Shown here in pieces: positions 11,052 to 21,839 of a stretch of DNA of 64,000 nucleotides. The position numbers were made by a program, and so were the translations under genes. The stretch lies in assembly GCA_015680685.1 (NCBI GenBank), contig MNCI01016470.1:629850-693849 (forward strand). Reading direction: 5' to 3'. Numbering within the stretch: position 1 is the stretch's first letter; every line of letters begins with the position of its first letter. Below the pieces are notes generated by a model that was given only the letters and a program-made list of their open reading frames with translations, ran no database searches and had not been told where the DNA came from. Source of the DNA: Gnetum montanum (Eukaryota > Streptophyta > Gnetopsida > Gnetales > Gnetaceae).

Positions 11052-12460
11052 GAACATGACATGGCTACACAAGAGTAGATCTTCTTACCTTTGGCCCTCA
11101 TAGGGCCTTATGGAGACATCAAGCAATGCATTAACCTTCATTGCCTAAACCTCGAGCCTACAACCTACAATGAGTACATAGCCTTCATAGAAGCACCACT
11201 AGACTAGCCTGACCATCTAGTTAAGGCCCTTGACCTAGAGGCAAGGGATTTCATAGAGGATCCCTTTGTTGAGATCCCTGTCGCAACGCATAACGATGAG
11301 GTGAGAACACTAAAACTAAGCTTCTCACTAGAGCCTAAGCATGCTTAAGAAATTGCTAAGGTGCTTAATAATAACATCAAAGCATTTGCATGGTCATACA
11401 AGGACATGTCAAACCTAGATCCTTAATTAGTCAAACATAACATCATCCTTGATCTTTGCATTAAACCAGTTAAGCAGAAAGCACACAAGGTTAGATCTAA
11501 GATGGCATTGGTAGTCTGTGAAAAAATCACCAAGATTTTCAAAGTTAGTTTCATTTAGGCTATTGACTATGTATACTAGGTCTCCAACATCATAGTTATG
11601 CCTAAGAAAATTGGAAGTATATGAATTGGTAGAGACTTCTAGGACCTAAACAAGGCAACCATCAAAGATGACTTCCCATTGCTTAGTATCAATCAATTAA
11701 TCGATACCACTATTAGACATGCCTTGTTGTCCTTCATGGACAAGTTATCTAACCACAACCAAATTAGGATCAACCCTAAGCACTAGCTCAACACAACCTT
11801 CATGACCCCATGGGGTACATTTTTCTATACAATGATGCCTTTTTAACTAAATAACGCAAGAGCAACATACCAATGAGTAATGACATACATTTTTAGCAAT
11901 TACATGCTTAGCTTGTTTAATGACTACATGGATGATATAACAGTTAAGTCTAAAGTGACCCACAACCATGCAAATGACTTAGGCTTCATGCTTAAATGTT
12001 GCTTAAAACATGAGCTTTAGTCAAACCCTAAGAAGTGTGTTTTTGGCATCAGAATGAATAGGATTCTTGGCTTTGTAGTATCCAAAGTAGGTATACATGT
12101 AGATCTCGATAAGGCTAAAACCATAACCAACTTAGTGCCATTGGCTAACCTTAAGAAGCTACAAGGGTTACAAATTAGAATATAATTCATACATAGGTTT
12201 ATCACCTAATTAATTGACAAGCTACAACCAATGCAACATTTTCTCAAGAAAGGAGCCTTCTTCAGGTGGACAGCATAGTGGCAATAAACGTTTGACAACA
12301 TTAAGCAAGAGCTAGCACAACTACCTATGGTTTACCCTCCACAAGAAGATAAGCCCTTTTACATCTACCTTGCCACTTCCAACATGTCCATTACTTCTTT
12401 GTTTTGCTAAAAGTAAGATGATAGCACAGAGGTCCCAATCTAATACCTAAGTCATGCATG
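11052..12460 (+). pseudogene. RT: Decayed reverse transcriptase of the Tat-like element
   Basis: RNA-directed DNA polymerase relic. Reading from GAA at 11052 in one frame: a linker with IGPYGDIKQCINLH, then RT motifs KAFAWSYKDM, VMPKKIGS, the block GRDF.DLNKATIKDDFPL, the palm segment LSFMDKLSNHNQI, FMTPWGTFFYTMMPF, and the catalytic box at about 11925 reading LFNDYMDDITVKSK. The thumb/connection text NPKKCVFGI, LQGLQIRI.FIHRFI and HFLKKGAFFRWTA is characteristic of Tat elements. An RNase H-like beginning (PFYIYLATSNM) is visible to about 12460, then homology stops. RNase H core and integrase are missing. About 15 stops are present, mostly TAA/TAG. The catalytic aspartates remain readable but the copy is dead. 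Confidence 0.85.
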
Positions 12461-12469
12461 AAACACCAC

Positions 12470-13325
12470 TAAATTTGGGTGATAGCATGTCAATGGCAAA
12501 TTTTCTTAAGTATCAACATGAGGAAAAATATTTCTCATTGTTTGGTCCATGCTTCCACTATTGGGACTATGCACCAGAGTATAGTCAATGTAGCATGTAG
12601 TACAGAATCAAATTTGCAAAATTTTCTAAGTGTCAACAGCAGTTGCAAAAAATTTTCTAAGTGTTATGCTACTCTCCCATTCTCCCTACTACACTTTAGA
12701 GTGTAGCTAGCATAGCATGCACTTTAGTGGCCAGTTTGCCTAAGCTTCAAGCTAGGAGCTATCAAGTTAGCTTAGAATGGAAGGAACATTTTGGTAGATT
12801 TTCTAACTCATGAGGTCATTCCTCTTTTTATTCTCTATAGTGTAGCTAGTGTAACTCGAATGAGGACTACATGTTTTGCCAATTTTTTCCTAAGTGTCAG
12901 TGTTATGCTCTCACTTTTCCCTACTATGGTTTAGAGCATAACCAGCACTAGACTTTAATTTTTGTAGAATTTGCCTAATTTTTGGGTTATGCTCTAGAGC
13001 ATAGCCACTGTAGCAATGAAAGATATCCTCTAAAAGGTTCTAGAGCTTAGCACCAGCCTCCATCTTAGCCTCAACACTTCTCTAGCAAGTAAGATTAACA
13101 ATTTGCATCTCTTTTGCACCCCCCATTTGTCCCAAAATTATGCCTACACTTGATTCCACTCAAAAGAGGAAAGAGCATAGTCTCAAAGAATAGCCTCCAA
13201 ATTGCACTATTTTTCACTATTTGCAGGTACATCATAATCTTTTTGACTCTAGTGCATGCACTCTTGGTAGCATAGTCATAGTCTGGTAGTCTCTTGGGAT
13301 CCATTGAAGCACACTAGAGAGTACT
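12470..13325. other. Non-coding sequence between Tat-like RT and Athila-like element
   Basis: No coding frame. It repeats phrases such as TTTTCTAAGTGT, GTTATGCTCTC and TAGAGCATAG several times, in the style of 1-1100 and 9480-10950. It probably represents LTR or untranslated sequence of the same family. The border with the minus-strand gag at about 13325 is abrupt, as expected for a truncation or insertion junction. Confidence 0.4.
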
Positions 13326-15334
13326 GGTTGCCTATAAGGGTACTGCTACCTTGGCAGTGGCATTCCCCATGATTGTAGTTGATACCACTATTGGTATTGT
13401 TTATATAGTTGTGGAGGAGCTCCACTTGGGTAGTAAGCTTATTGTTGCTAATGGAACTATCTTGGACTACCTTGAGGCTAAGGCAATCATCTTGGAGCTT
13501 GCCTACATGCTAGGCAAGGATTCAATGCATATAGTCCAAACTCTTGTAAGTGTGACACTACAGGGCAACATCCCTTTGGATGTTCATATTAATAGATGTC
13601 ACATTCAGTTTCATCATCAGAGATAGACTCCATAACTTCCTCTATTATAGCATCTTTGCCCTTACCTCTTTGGTAGGCATGTTTGGCTTCTTTTTGCCTC
13701 CTGTGATTACAATTACTATTTTGATCTTTGGATTCTATGGTAATATTTAGAGTAGTTTGAAACTTTTCATCTAAAGAGTCCCATAACTTGTCAACCTTGA
13801 CTGAAATATCATAAACAGATTTTTGGATGGGCAAGGTCTTTATATTCACCACTTTATTAAGTGGTGACTCCTCCTCATCACAAAATCAAACCTCTCATTT
13901 TCTAATTGAAGGGTCCCTATTACATTCTTCAGCACTCTCCCTTTTTCATAGCTCACCTTCTTCTTTTGCTACCTACTCAATTAACCTTTGGATCTGATGA
14001 GCTCTCATTTTAAACAATCTTCCTTTATCATACACACCAAGGATCCTTCTTGTTTCTACTCTAAGCCCATCTATGATGTGGTGAAGTTGTTCTCTCTAAG
14101 AGTAACCATGGCTAGGGCATCAATGTAGGAGTGACTAGTATCAACCCATGGCAGCATCCAAGGGTTCATGTGCTCCTTGTTTCTAGCCTTGGATTTGCCT
14201 TCTCAAATTAGACACTCTGGAGTACATCTAGTATTTGTCATTAAATAGTTCTAACATGGTACTTCATCTGTAGATAGATTCCAACTCTAAGGACTAGTAC
14301 AAACTTTTAGCTTCCTTAATGAATATCCTTGGAAAAAACTTGAGTTTCTACCACTCGTTCTCTATGTTTTATAAGGCACAAGCATCTTAAAAATCTTGTA
14401 GATGTGTCTATGGATTAGAATTGTATCCCCCATCAAATCTTGGGATATTGTTCATGTCTAGATGATTAATCCAACTATCCTTCATATGCCTAGTTGGAAT
14501 TCTTACTACCTTCACAATGTTAAGCATACTTCGAGTCAACAGTAAGGGTTCATCATCATCAATGCATTGATGACATCGATGATAGTTTTAGCCACCCCTT
14601 TGGTTTTGGTGGCCTTCACGGTCATTGTTATTTCACTCATCACCTTCATCATAGTTTTTTTGATGGTGACTTCCATGAGAATAGTTAGATGAAGAGGAAT
14701 GTTTGGAATTGAATGAAAAGGATGAAGAGGAAGGTGGATCCCCACCCCAGTGTCTTCCACCACTCTTACACTTATTATGATCACCATCCTTAGATCCCTT
14801 GTTGCTATGATGTTTACCTAAGCTCCTACCTTGGCTATCACTCTTTCCTAACCCTAGTTTATGAATATTCGATCATAGGATCAAGTTCACACCCTCACCA
14901 TTAGTAGTGGGAGGTGGAGAATCTTCATCTTGAGAAGCTTCCAAGGAAAGATCCTCATTGTCCTCTTGATCTAGTAGGAACAAGGGATTAGTGTAATGTT
15001 TCCCCTTTGTAGCTTCATGGAGTTTCTCTTGATGTTTATCTTGTTTATGTTGTGTTTTAGTTGGATAGTAGTTCCAAGTGCCATATCCATCCACAACATA
15101 CTCCTCATGAAGATATGCTATGCCCAACTTTTTAAGGATTTTAAATAGCATTCCAAGCATAGATCTATCAAGGGGCAAGATGACATTGCCCTCCATATCA
15201 CACCATTGCATTTGTTCATCCTGATGTAAGATGAAGGTGAAATTCAGCACAAACTCATCTAGATGAGTGTATACCACCTTGCATTCTTGTGGGACCAATG
15301 GTTTAGTATCTTCAGGCTTGTAAGAAGAAGACAT
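13325..15334 (-). pseudogene. gag: Gag of a minus-strand Athila-like Ty3/gypsy element, truncated
   Basis: Structural polyprotein relic. The ATG at 15334 (start MSSSYKPEDTKPLVPQ) was chosen because it follows the primer binding site by 140 bp and because the pol-bearing copy at 37848 starts the same way. The first 154 codons are open (to 14873) and include YTHLDEFVLNFTFILHQDEQ. Downstream frames are shifted and stopped but alignable to the plus-strand copy at 37848-40300, for example KLWDSLDEKFQTT and the acidic VMESISDDETECDIY near 13600, the decayed zinc-knuckle start. Homology ends at about 13325 in mid-gag, so protease and pol are missing here. Small plus-strand ORFs over this interval are antisense shadows. 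Confidence 0.8.
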
Positions 15335-15475
15335 TTTGCAAAAAAAAAAAAATGAAATTGTTAGTGTGCTTCTATAATTTTTATGTATGGTGGGAATGAT
15401 ATTGACCTTGAGATTCATACAACAATATAATTGCATTCACTTAGACCCAAATAGTACATGTTCCACAAACAAAGT

Positions 15476-15494
15476 TCCCTAGCAACAATGCCAA
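15476..15494 (-). other. Primer binding site
   Basis: Directly inside the LTR edge, the minus strand reads TTGGCATTGTTGCTAGGGA. It differs from the Athila-type site TGGCGCCGTTGCCGGGGA (tRNA-Asp type, from memory) only by C->T and G->A transitions. Confidence 0.75.
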
Positions 15495-16441
15495 TGATAA
15501 GCTATGAGGTACCCTTACATCCAACCATACAAATCACAAAGCATTCATGCATAATTTGGTCAAATTCTGTGGACTTCATCGTTTCTAGTGCACTAGCTCT
15601 TTAGGAAGTGAATTGTTAAGGTCAATTCAATTGTTATCTTCCCAATTACACTTGAGATTTTTGTTGGTATAGCTAAGTGTAACTGAGGTATTCAATTTGT
15701 GTCATTTTTATATTTTCTAGTTGGGTTCTTGAAATGTAGATAAAAAGGGATTTAATTAACTAATCTAAATTAACTAATTAACTAAGCATTTAACAAATCC
15801 TAACATAAGTATCCATTCCCACTTTCTGTACATGTCTTGAACCCACATATCCACTGCTAGGTGACCAAGCACTATGCTACTGGATGTACCAAGAAATAAT
15901 GCTACCAGGATTACCAAGAAAATATGTGTTATGCTCGAAGCAATTGTACTTATGTCTATAATCTATCTAGCTTAATTTCTTATCTAACATAGTAATTGGA
16001 AAATAATTGATAATTAATTGATAACATTTAATAAATAATTGAAAATACTAAATGCATAAATAAAATATCTAATCTATCCAAAGTGCTGTAAGGTTTATCA
16101 GAAAGCTTGTCTTTATTACCACACACGTTGTCGTGCTCAAGTACAAAAATGCTCAAATAAATATCCATACACTTAGTGACTCCTATTGTGGGCACTCAAG
16201 GGAAAAAATTCTAACTTTTAAATGAAAAAAATGCAAGAGCTTTGTTGCTACTGAAATCTAGATTTCCATAAGTGCAGTTGATATGCACATATTTATAGGT
16301 GACAGATAGACATTGTGTCGATGAGGCCTCATTGATGTAGGGTGAGATGTGTCGATGAGGCCTTGTCGACAAGGCCTCATTGATGTAGTCGACTACATCA
16401 ACGAGGCCTCATTGATGTAGCCAACTAATGACAACTCATTA
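15495..16441 (-). mobile_element. 5' LTR of the minus-strand Athila-like element
   Basis: A 947-bp LTR in minus orientation, running from TAATGAG (decayed TGATGAG) at 16441 to ...TTATCA at 15495. It aligns with the LTR at 36778-37671: both have a U3 with repeated GAGGCCT/TACATCAA words, a TATAAATA box (minus, near 16290) and an end with GTAAGGGTACCTC. The partner 3' LTR is not in the window, in line with truncation at 13325. Confidence 0.8.
16371..16410. promoter_or_regulatory. 40-bp palindrome in LTR U3
   Basis: Two 20-nt arms meet at GTCGAC (16388-16393). The right arm is ACTACATCAACGAGGCCTC-like and the left arm is its reverse complement with two mismatches. It lies upstream of the TATA box of this LTR, within a run of GAGGCCTC/TGATGTAG words, and could be a protein-binding or cruciform-forming element. 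Confidence 0.6.
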
Positions 16442-16454
16442 ATGTAGTTATAAT

Positions 16455-16618
16455 CTTGTGCTTCCTACTCGAAAACATAGTTCAATCCTACACTTCCTAC
16501 TTGAAGATATAGTTATAAGCCTATGCATCTTACTTGAATACATGCTCAAAATCCTATGCTTTCTACTTAAAGATATAATCATATACTTGTGTTCCCTGCT
16601 TAGAGACATAATCAAGAA
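16455..16618. repeat. 33-bp minisatellite, five units
   Basis: Five head-to-tail units begin at 16455, 16487, 16520, 16553 and 16586. Each is like CCTATGCTTCCTACTTGAAG followed by ATATAGTTATAA; the first is 32 bp, the others 33 bp. The array starts 14 bp outside the LTR edge at 16441. A 33-bp period keeps frame, which explains an apparent open frame of 11-residue repeats at 16458-16748; I do not regard that as a gene. Confidence 0.8.
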
Positions 16619-16889
16619 CATAAAGCACAAGTCCATAGTTACCATCAAGAACATGTTCTCCACCACACACTCACACATGCTTACTTTGCTTTTCTATCCA
16701 AAATTAATTCATAAAGGAAATGTTCATACTAGGTTGGCCATGTTCTAATACTCTTGGCACTCACTATCCTATTTGGATTCTAGATCCTCCACCTTGCATT
16801 AAGGTGGTCAAGCCTTCATGTACCTACTAGAAGAAGGTTAAAATTCTTATATCTATGATCATTAATGGATGATGAGGTTGATGACCAAT

Positions 16890-18360
16890 TGCATTTAACC
16901 TATGATTCTCATCTAGTCTATTACCTTCACTTTTGATTTGAAGATTTTGAGAGCATTCTTGAGCATAATTTCCATCATCATAGTTGTAGCATTTTAATTC
17001 CAAATTCCTTAAAGGATATTGAGAGAACCCTATAAAATAAGATCATATATTCCATAACTCTTGCTATTCTTAGAATATTTAACATTTTCCATATCCCCAG
17101 GATAAGTTTTGTTTACTTGGAGCTGACTCAATATAAGCACCCTTAAATCAACAAAAACTCAACCTTTCCATCCCCTCTCCAAAAACTCTCTTTCTTACTC
17201 TCAAGAAATTTTTCTACTACACCCTTATACTTCTTTTCCATCTTGTAATCAAACAAAGTGGCAACAACATAAATGACCTCCTCGAATCCTATGATTTTGC
17301 AAATTTTGAGCTCATATTGGATCCATAGTTTTAGGGCATTGAGAAATAGTCTATACTTGTTGTTCTCATCAATTTTGAGGATTTTTATGATGATATTTTT
17401 ATATTTTGGAATATACTCCTCTAGATCTCTTGTGTGCTAGAACTCCTTTAGCTTCACCTAGGCTTTATCAATGAAATTTCTTGGATTGAAGTTCTTAATC
17501 AAGGCCTCCTTGAACTAGTTCATTATTTAGATGGGCCTGCCTATCCTAATCTTTTCTTCTTGAAGCATGTCAAGCCAATAGGGTTTTTCTATTTCACCTA
17601 AGAATTTGGAATCAACATGAGCTTGTTTTTTGATGACACATTCATACATCTCTAGAAACTCTTCTATTTCAAATAGAAATGTATCTATCATAATATCATC
17701 CCTATTAACCTCAAATATTTATGGTTCCTTTGCTTGGAACTTGAAAATTAACTGACTCAACCTTGATGTCAATGCCCTTGCTTACAATGTTAGCTAATCT
17801 TTCATGACCCCAATATTATCATCTAATTTCCTTTTTAGGGTCTGAATATTATTTTGCTAAATTTCATACAAAGCCTGATAAGTTTCTAACAATGATCGTA
17901 GCTCCTAATTTTTATCCTAGAGCTCTTTGTTGGAAAGCTAGAAATCAACATCCCCATGTTGCTCCACTCAATTTCTCAACATAAACTTTGAGTTAGGAAG
18001 AGTTTCTATTTTGTACTAAAGCCTAACTCTATAAGGAAAGGAGCTTCCATTAGATCCACCAATTCTTGGATAATATAAGCTTTCTCCATTTTGAATAGAC
18101 TATGCATGATGATGTGGTTTACTAATAATAACGGGTCCTATAGTTCTTGCATATTTACAAGGGATTCATTAATATTTCTCTCACTAATCATCTCAACATC
18201 CTCATTTTCATGCAAATCATCGTACACATTTATATAATCATGCATATTCTCATGCACATGACTACTATGTTTTCCATCTTCAATTAGTACATCGTGAGGA
18301 TTAGAACCAAGAGTATTATCAAGATTTTAGCTTCCTTTACTCTTCTTATTGTGCATCATG
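16890..18360 (-). pseudogene. gag: Decayed Gag of a second minus-strand LTR retrotransposon, with zinc knuckle
   Basis: Structural polyprotein relic beginning just inside a Met-type primer binding site (18424-18440); the likely start is the ATG near 18360 (MMHNKKSKGS). The gag core at about 17560-17250 reads ALIKNFNPRNFIDKA, VKLKEF.HTRDLEEYIPKYK and NKYRLFLNALKLWIQYELK, typical of plant Ty3/gypsy Gag. Near 17000 NCYNYDDGNYAQECSQN is a zinc knuckle of CCHC spacing with the second Cys and the His both changed to Tyr by transitions. Several stops are present. Nothing recognisable as protease or pol follows before 16620, so the 3' part is lost. Confidence 0.75.
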
Positions 18361-18423
18361 GTAGCACACAAGTTATAAATAAAAAATCATGATCATGAAT
18401 CATCACTAGCCTCAAAATACAAA

Positions 18424-18440
18424 CCATGGCTTCAATGCTA
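18424..18440 (-). other. Primer binding site, Met-tRNA type
   Basis: The minus strand reads TAGCATTGAAGCCATGG, two bases inside the LTR end. It matches the widespread plant site TGGTATCAGAGCCATGG apart from transitions. Confidence 0.6.
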
Positions 18441-18442
18441 AT

Positions 18443-18976
18443 TGTAATAATACTACTTTAGCGAAGCACCTTTTGACACCACCTTTAAGTCCAAAATCAG
18501 CCATACAACCTAGAGATAACCCAAGATGGACTATGCCTTAATAATCACATCACTTGCACACACAACATATGTGCACATCACTTGTTAGCCCATAAGTTAG
18601 AAGCATATTAAGTACACTACATAAAATCATATAAGCAATACAACCAACATGACACATAAAAGCATGAGCACAATAAGCGTACGCAACCATAAGAGAGAGT
18701 GTTCTCATAGACAAGCTAAAGATACATTCATACTCTAACATATCTAGCCTTAAGTCCTACCCATCGAAGAGAAGGGTAGTGGTCCAAGCATCAAAGTCAA
18801 AGCTCCTATGCAAGCCTACATATCCTTATAATGAGCTACACAAAGGAATTTGGGCCAATGTAGTTCCTTAGTGATGGTTATGATAGCATGGAACCCATGA
18901 AGATCTCCATGCTCCTCTAACCCTTGCTCTAGAGGAAAACAACCTTCAATCCACCAACAAGGTATGCTTTCCTACA
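18443..18976 (-). mobile_element. 5' LTR of the second minus-strand retrotransposon
   Basis: A 534-bp LTR from TGTAGGAAAGCATACC at 18976 to ...TATTATTACA at 18443, giving TGTA/TACA terminal inverted repeats. It is followed inward by the Met-type PBS and gag. No second LTR is present in the window. Confidence 0.6.
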
Positions 18977-19239
18977 ACATCTACATTCTAATTAATGAAT
19001 CTTAATAAAATATTATCATGAAAATTTATTTTTATATATTTCATTAATATCAAAACTTATTAATTAGGTTTAATTTAAAGCTTTAAAAGGCATTACAACA
19101 TAGATTTAGTAATTCTTAAATAAAACTAAATAGACACGAAGGAAAAATACATATTTTCAACTTGTCATGTTGCAATATGTTGTCATAAAATATATTGTGA
19201 AATATGCATCTAAATTTGAGAAAAACTTGCAATCTTTTT
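18977..19239. other. AT-rich spacer
   Basis: Very AT-rich sequence with no coding or repeat structure that I can recognise. Confidence 0.5.
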
Positions 19240-21070
19240 GTGGCATACTACAAGAAATTTCAAACTAAGGAAATCCTCATGAAGATGCTTTATCTGTCTT
19301 TAGAAGGCTTATGATGAATTCTACCACAACTAGAGACATAGGTGCTATGGAGGTCTATCACATGTTATATGAGCTTTCTTTGTTGGAGTGCATTCATGTT
19401 TTCCATGCCATCAATGTATCACAAAAAGTATATAAGAAAGTTATTATTAATGCCAAGGAAAAGGATGAAGGTAAAAATCACACAACTATTATTAATGTTT
19501 ATTAAAAATGACCACTCTTCATGGAGGGAGTATCATTACTACAAGCTTTTATAGAGTACAATTGTAACATAAAGAATAAAGAGAATTTAACTTGAAATTC
19601 ATGTCACCCAAAACCAAATGATATTTTGAGGTATTATTCTAAAATTCCTCTTTCCTGCAAGCATTGGAGAAAGAACGATAGTTCATAGATATAAGTCTAT
19701 AGGTGTAGGATCATGAGGAGTATGATCTTGAAATACTTAATCATCATCTATTATCAACAAGTCATTTCCAAGTAATAGAATTAGAGATGCTTGGCTTATG
19801 AAATGTTGATAGGATGTATGATTGGACATTCAAATATCTAGAAGAGGATGTTACAAAGTTCACCATAACCTTTCATGCCAATAATAAATTGTCTTAATCC
19901 ATGATTATCATGAACCATGACTATGGTGCCTATGATCCTGATAAGCTGGGTGCTAAGCAAAAGAAATGCTATAGAAAAATTGTAGGCCATATGCTGTTTT
20001 CACAATTAACAGATGAAGTTGGTGCTCCTTTGTGAATGATTATCTAGTGAATAGTTCGTATGATAAAGTCTTTTCTTATAGGTGCAATTCGAAATGTTTT
20101 CATAAAATAGTATCATGAAAAATATTAAGAGAAATATTTTCATAGCATCATAACGTAAGTTTTGGAAGAAAATTAGTTATACTCATAGGAGACTTGGGCC
20201 AACTTTCTCTTGTGCTTGATGTTGTGCCTTATGCATCCATGAATCCAAATATCATAGGAGTTTGGCAATCCTTTGATGCATTTTTTGTATTAGATGTAGT
20301 TTATCATTAATCCAGAAATGATCCTAAACAACAGAGATTCAAGGAAATATTAAAGTGTGTTTAAGAGGGAAAAAGCCTTAATGAAGACTATCAATTCTTC
20401 AGTGCTCAAATGAATCTCAATCGACTTTTCATGAATTAGATGATTTTGAATACTTGGTGTATTTGTATGATATAAGGGAGAACATGCAACAACACAATAG
20501 GAAGATGTTGCAAAAAATGTAAAGCAATATGCATTGTAGACAAAAATTCCCATGGCTTTAGAATTTCGGATGGTAAAAGAGATGATATAAAAAAATCATT
20601 ACTTACATGTGAAGGTGCACAAATTACACTTATTGTTAACATTTTGCTAAAGGTAGGATTAGTTAATAGTGTGCTTGGCACAATTCATAGTATTGTCTAT
20701 CACTTTGAAAAACAATCACCTACATTGCCATTATTATTGATTTTGACTCCTACATTAGAAGTCCATTCAATAATCATAATCCCCATCATGTTCCAATTGT
20801 AAATATGGTTCGAGGAGTATCATGTTAGTCACCATTGCAATTGGCATAGGCCATGACTATCTATAAATCTAAATGAATGACTCTATATGAGGTCATTATT
20901 GCTATAGGATCAAAAGAAGTTACAGGTCTAATCTCTATTGCATTATCTAGAGTCAAGAACATTGACTCTTTGAAGATTCATCATTCATTCTCTTTTAGGG
21001 ATATAAAAAGATTTCAAATTATAAGAATCTTCATAGTAGAATTGCAAAGGAAAAATATTTTGTTGATTTA
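19240..21070 (+). pseudogene. Decayed Helitron-type (PIF1-like) helicase
   Basis: In live Helitrons a Rep/helicase protein drives rolling-circle transposition in the nucleus. Here the helicase part is readable in pieces. TRDIGAMEVYHMLYELSLLE (19330-19390) resembles the segment just before the helicase core, and DKLGAKQKKCYRKIVGHM (about 19945) the motif before Walker A. The Walker A loop at 20040-20090 is badly decayed but is followed by KSFLIGAIRNVF. Walker B and the following motif read VILIGDLGQLSLVLDVVPY (about 20180), then DPKQQRFKEILKCV. SLLTCEGAQITLIVNILLK (about 20600) and the C-terminal motif LISIALSRVKNIDSLKI (20935) complete the set. Stops and frameshifts are numerous. No Rep nuclease domain or Helitron ends were found, so a non-transposon PIF1 helicase relic is not excluded. 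Confidence 0.7.
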
Positions 21071-21427
21071 GAAGAGTAGGCATCTTAGGTTCAAGCTCTT
21101 ACCTCTATTATTAACTCTTTTCTTCCTATTCTACACCTCTATAAAGTTTGTTGCAACAATTGTGTAATGTATTCTTGCATAAGGGTATTTGAAATATATA
21201 TGATTTTATTTTTATGGGGATCCTTTTTATAATTTGATGTATAAATAATATTGTTTAATATTAATTCATTTACCAATTTTGATATTGTTGAATGATTTCA
21301 CATAATATTTTAATAGCTTAAGTTTTAAAATAATGTCCTCAATAATGACAATGGATATCTTTTAAAAAATTAATCCAATTTTGTTAAGGCTGCAAAATGG
21401 CTCCACTAACTTTGATATATACATATG

Positions 21428-21783
21428 AATTGGCTGAGAAGATCTTCTGAATATTTACTCTTTGAAGCTTCACTGCGGGATGAGGAAACAAGTTTGATGA
21501 TAACCAGATCACTCATCCATTCTCTCTTCCTCTGCCTTTTTTCCATTTTCTTTGCACTTTTTTTTTTTTATATATTTGTTTGGGATGTTTTTGAGGTATT
21601 ATTTTTGTTGAAGATTGATGTTTTGAAAACACCTGCAATAAACATTGAAAAAAGAAAATGGATGGAGCCGCTGCAATGGAAAATGGAAAAGGGGCAAAGA
21701 AAAAGAAGATGGATGAATGATGTGGTTATCATCAAACTTGTTTCCTGAGAGAATGAAATTTGAAAGATCCTCTTAACCAATTT
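21428..21783. repeat. Long inverted repeat (MITE-like or hairpin-RNA-like)
   Basis: Arms at about 21428-21557 and 21671-21783 are reverse complements with small indels, around a loop of about 110 bp. The block 21483-21506 is perfectly complementary to 21723-21746 (24 nt), and flanking blocks (AATTGG / CCAATT, TCATCCAT / ATGGATGA, TTCCATTTTC / GAAAATGGAA) extend the match. A transcript would fold into one long hairpin. It could be a foldback transposon or a small-RNA precursor. No flanking TA or other target duplication was clear. Confidence 0.75.
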
Positions 21784-21839
21784 ATAGATTAAGAGATATA
21801 TATACATAGATATATAAGCTGGTAACTATTATAATCAAT

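Noticed and set aside
13351-13626. Plus-strand open frame of 91 codons
   Set aside because: It is antisense to the minus-strand gag; a similar antisense frame appears over the homologous gag at 39652-39909, so it reflects codon structure of gag, not a gene.
16458-16748. 96-codon frame with leucine-rich 11-residue repeats
   Set aside because: Produced by a 33-bp minisatellite; no start context or conserved copy supports translation.
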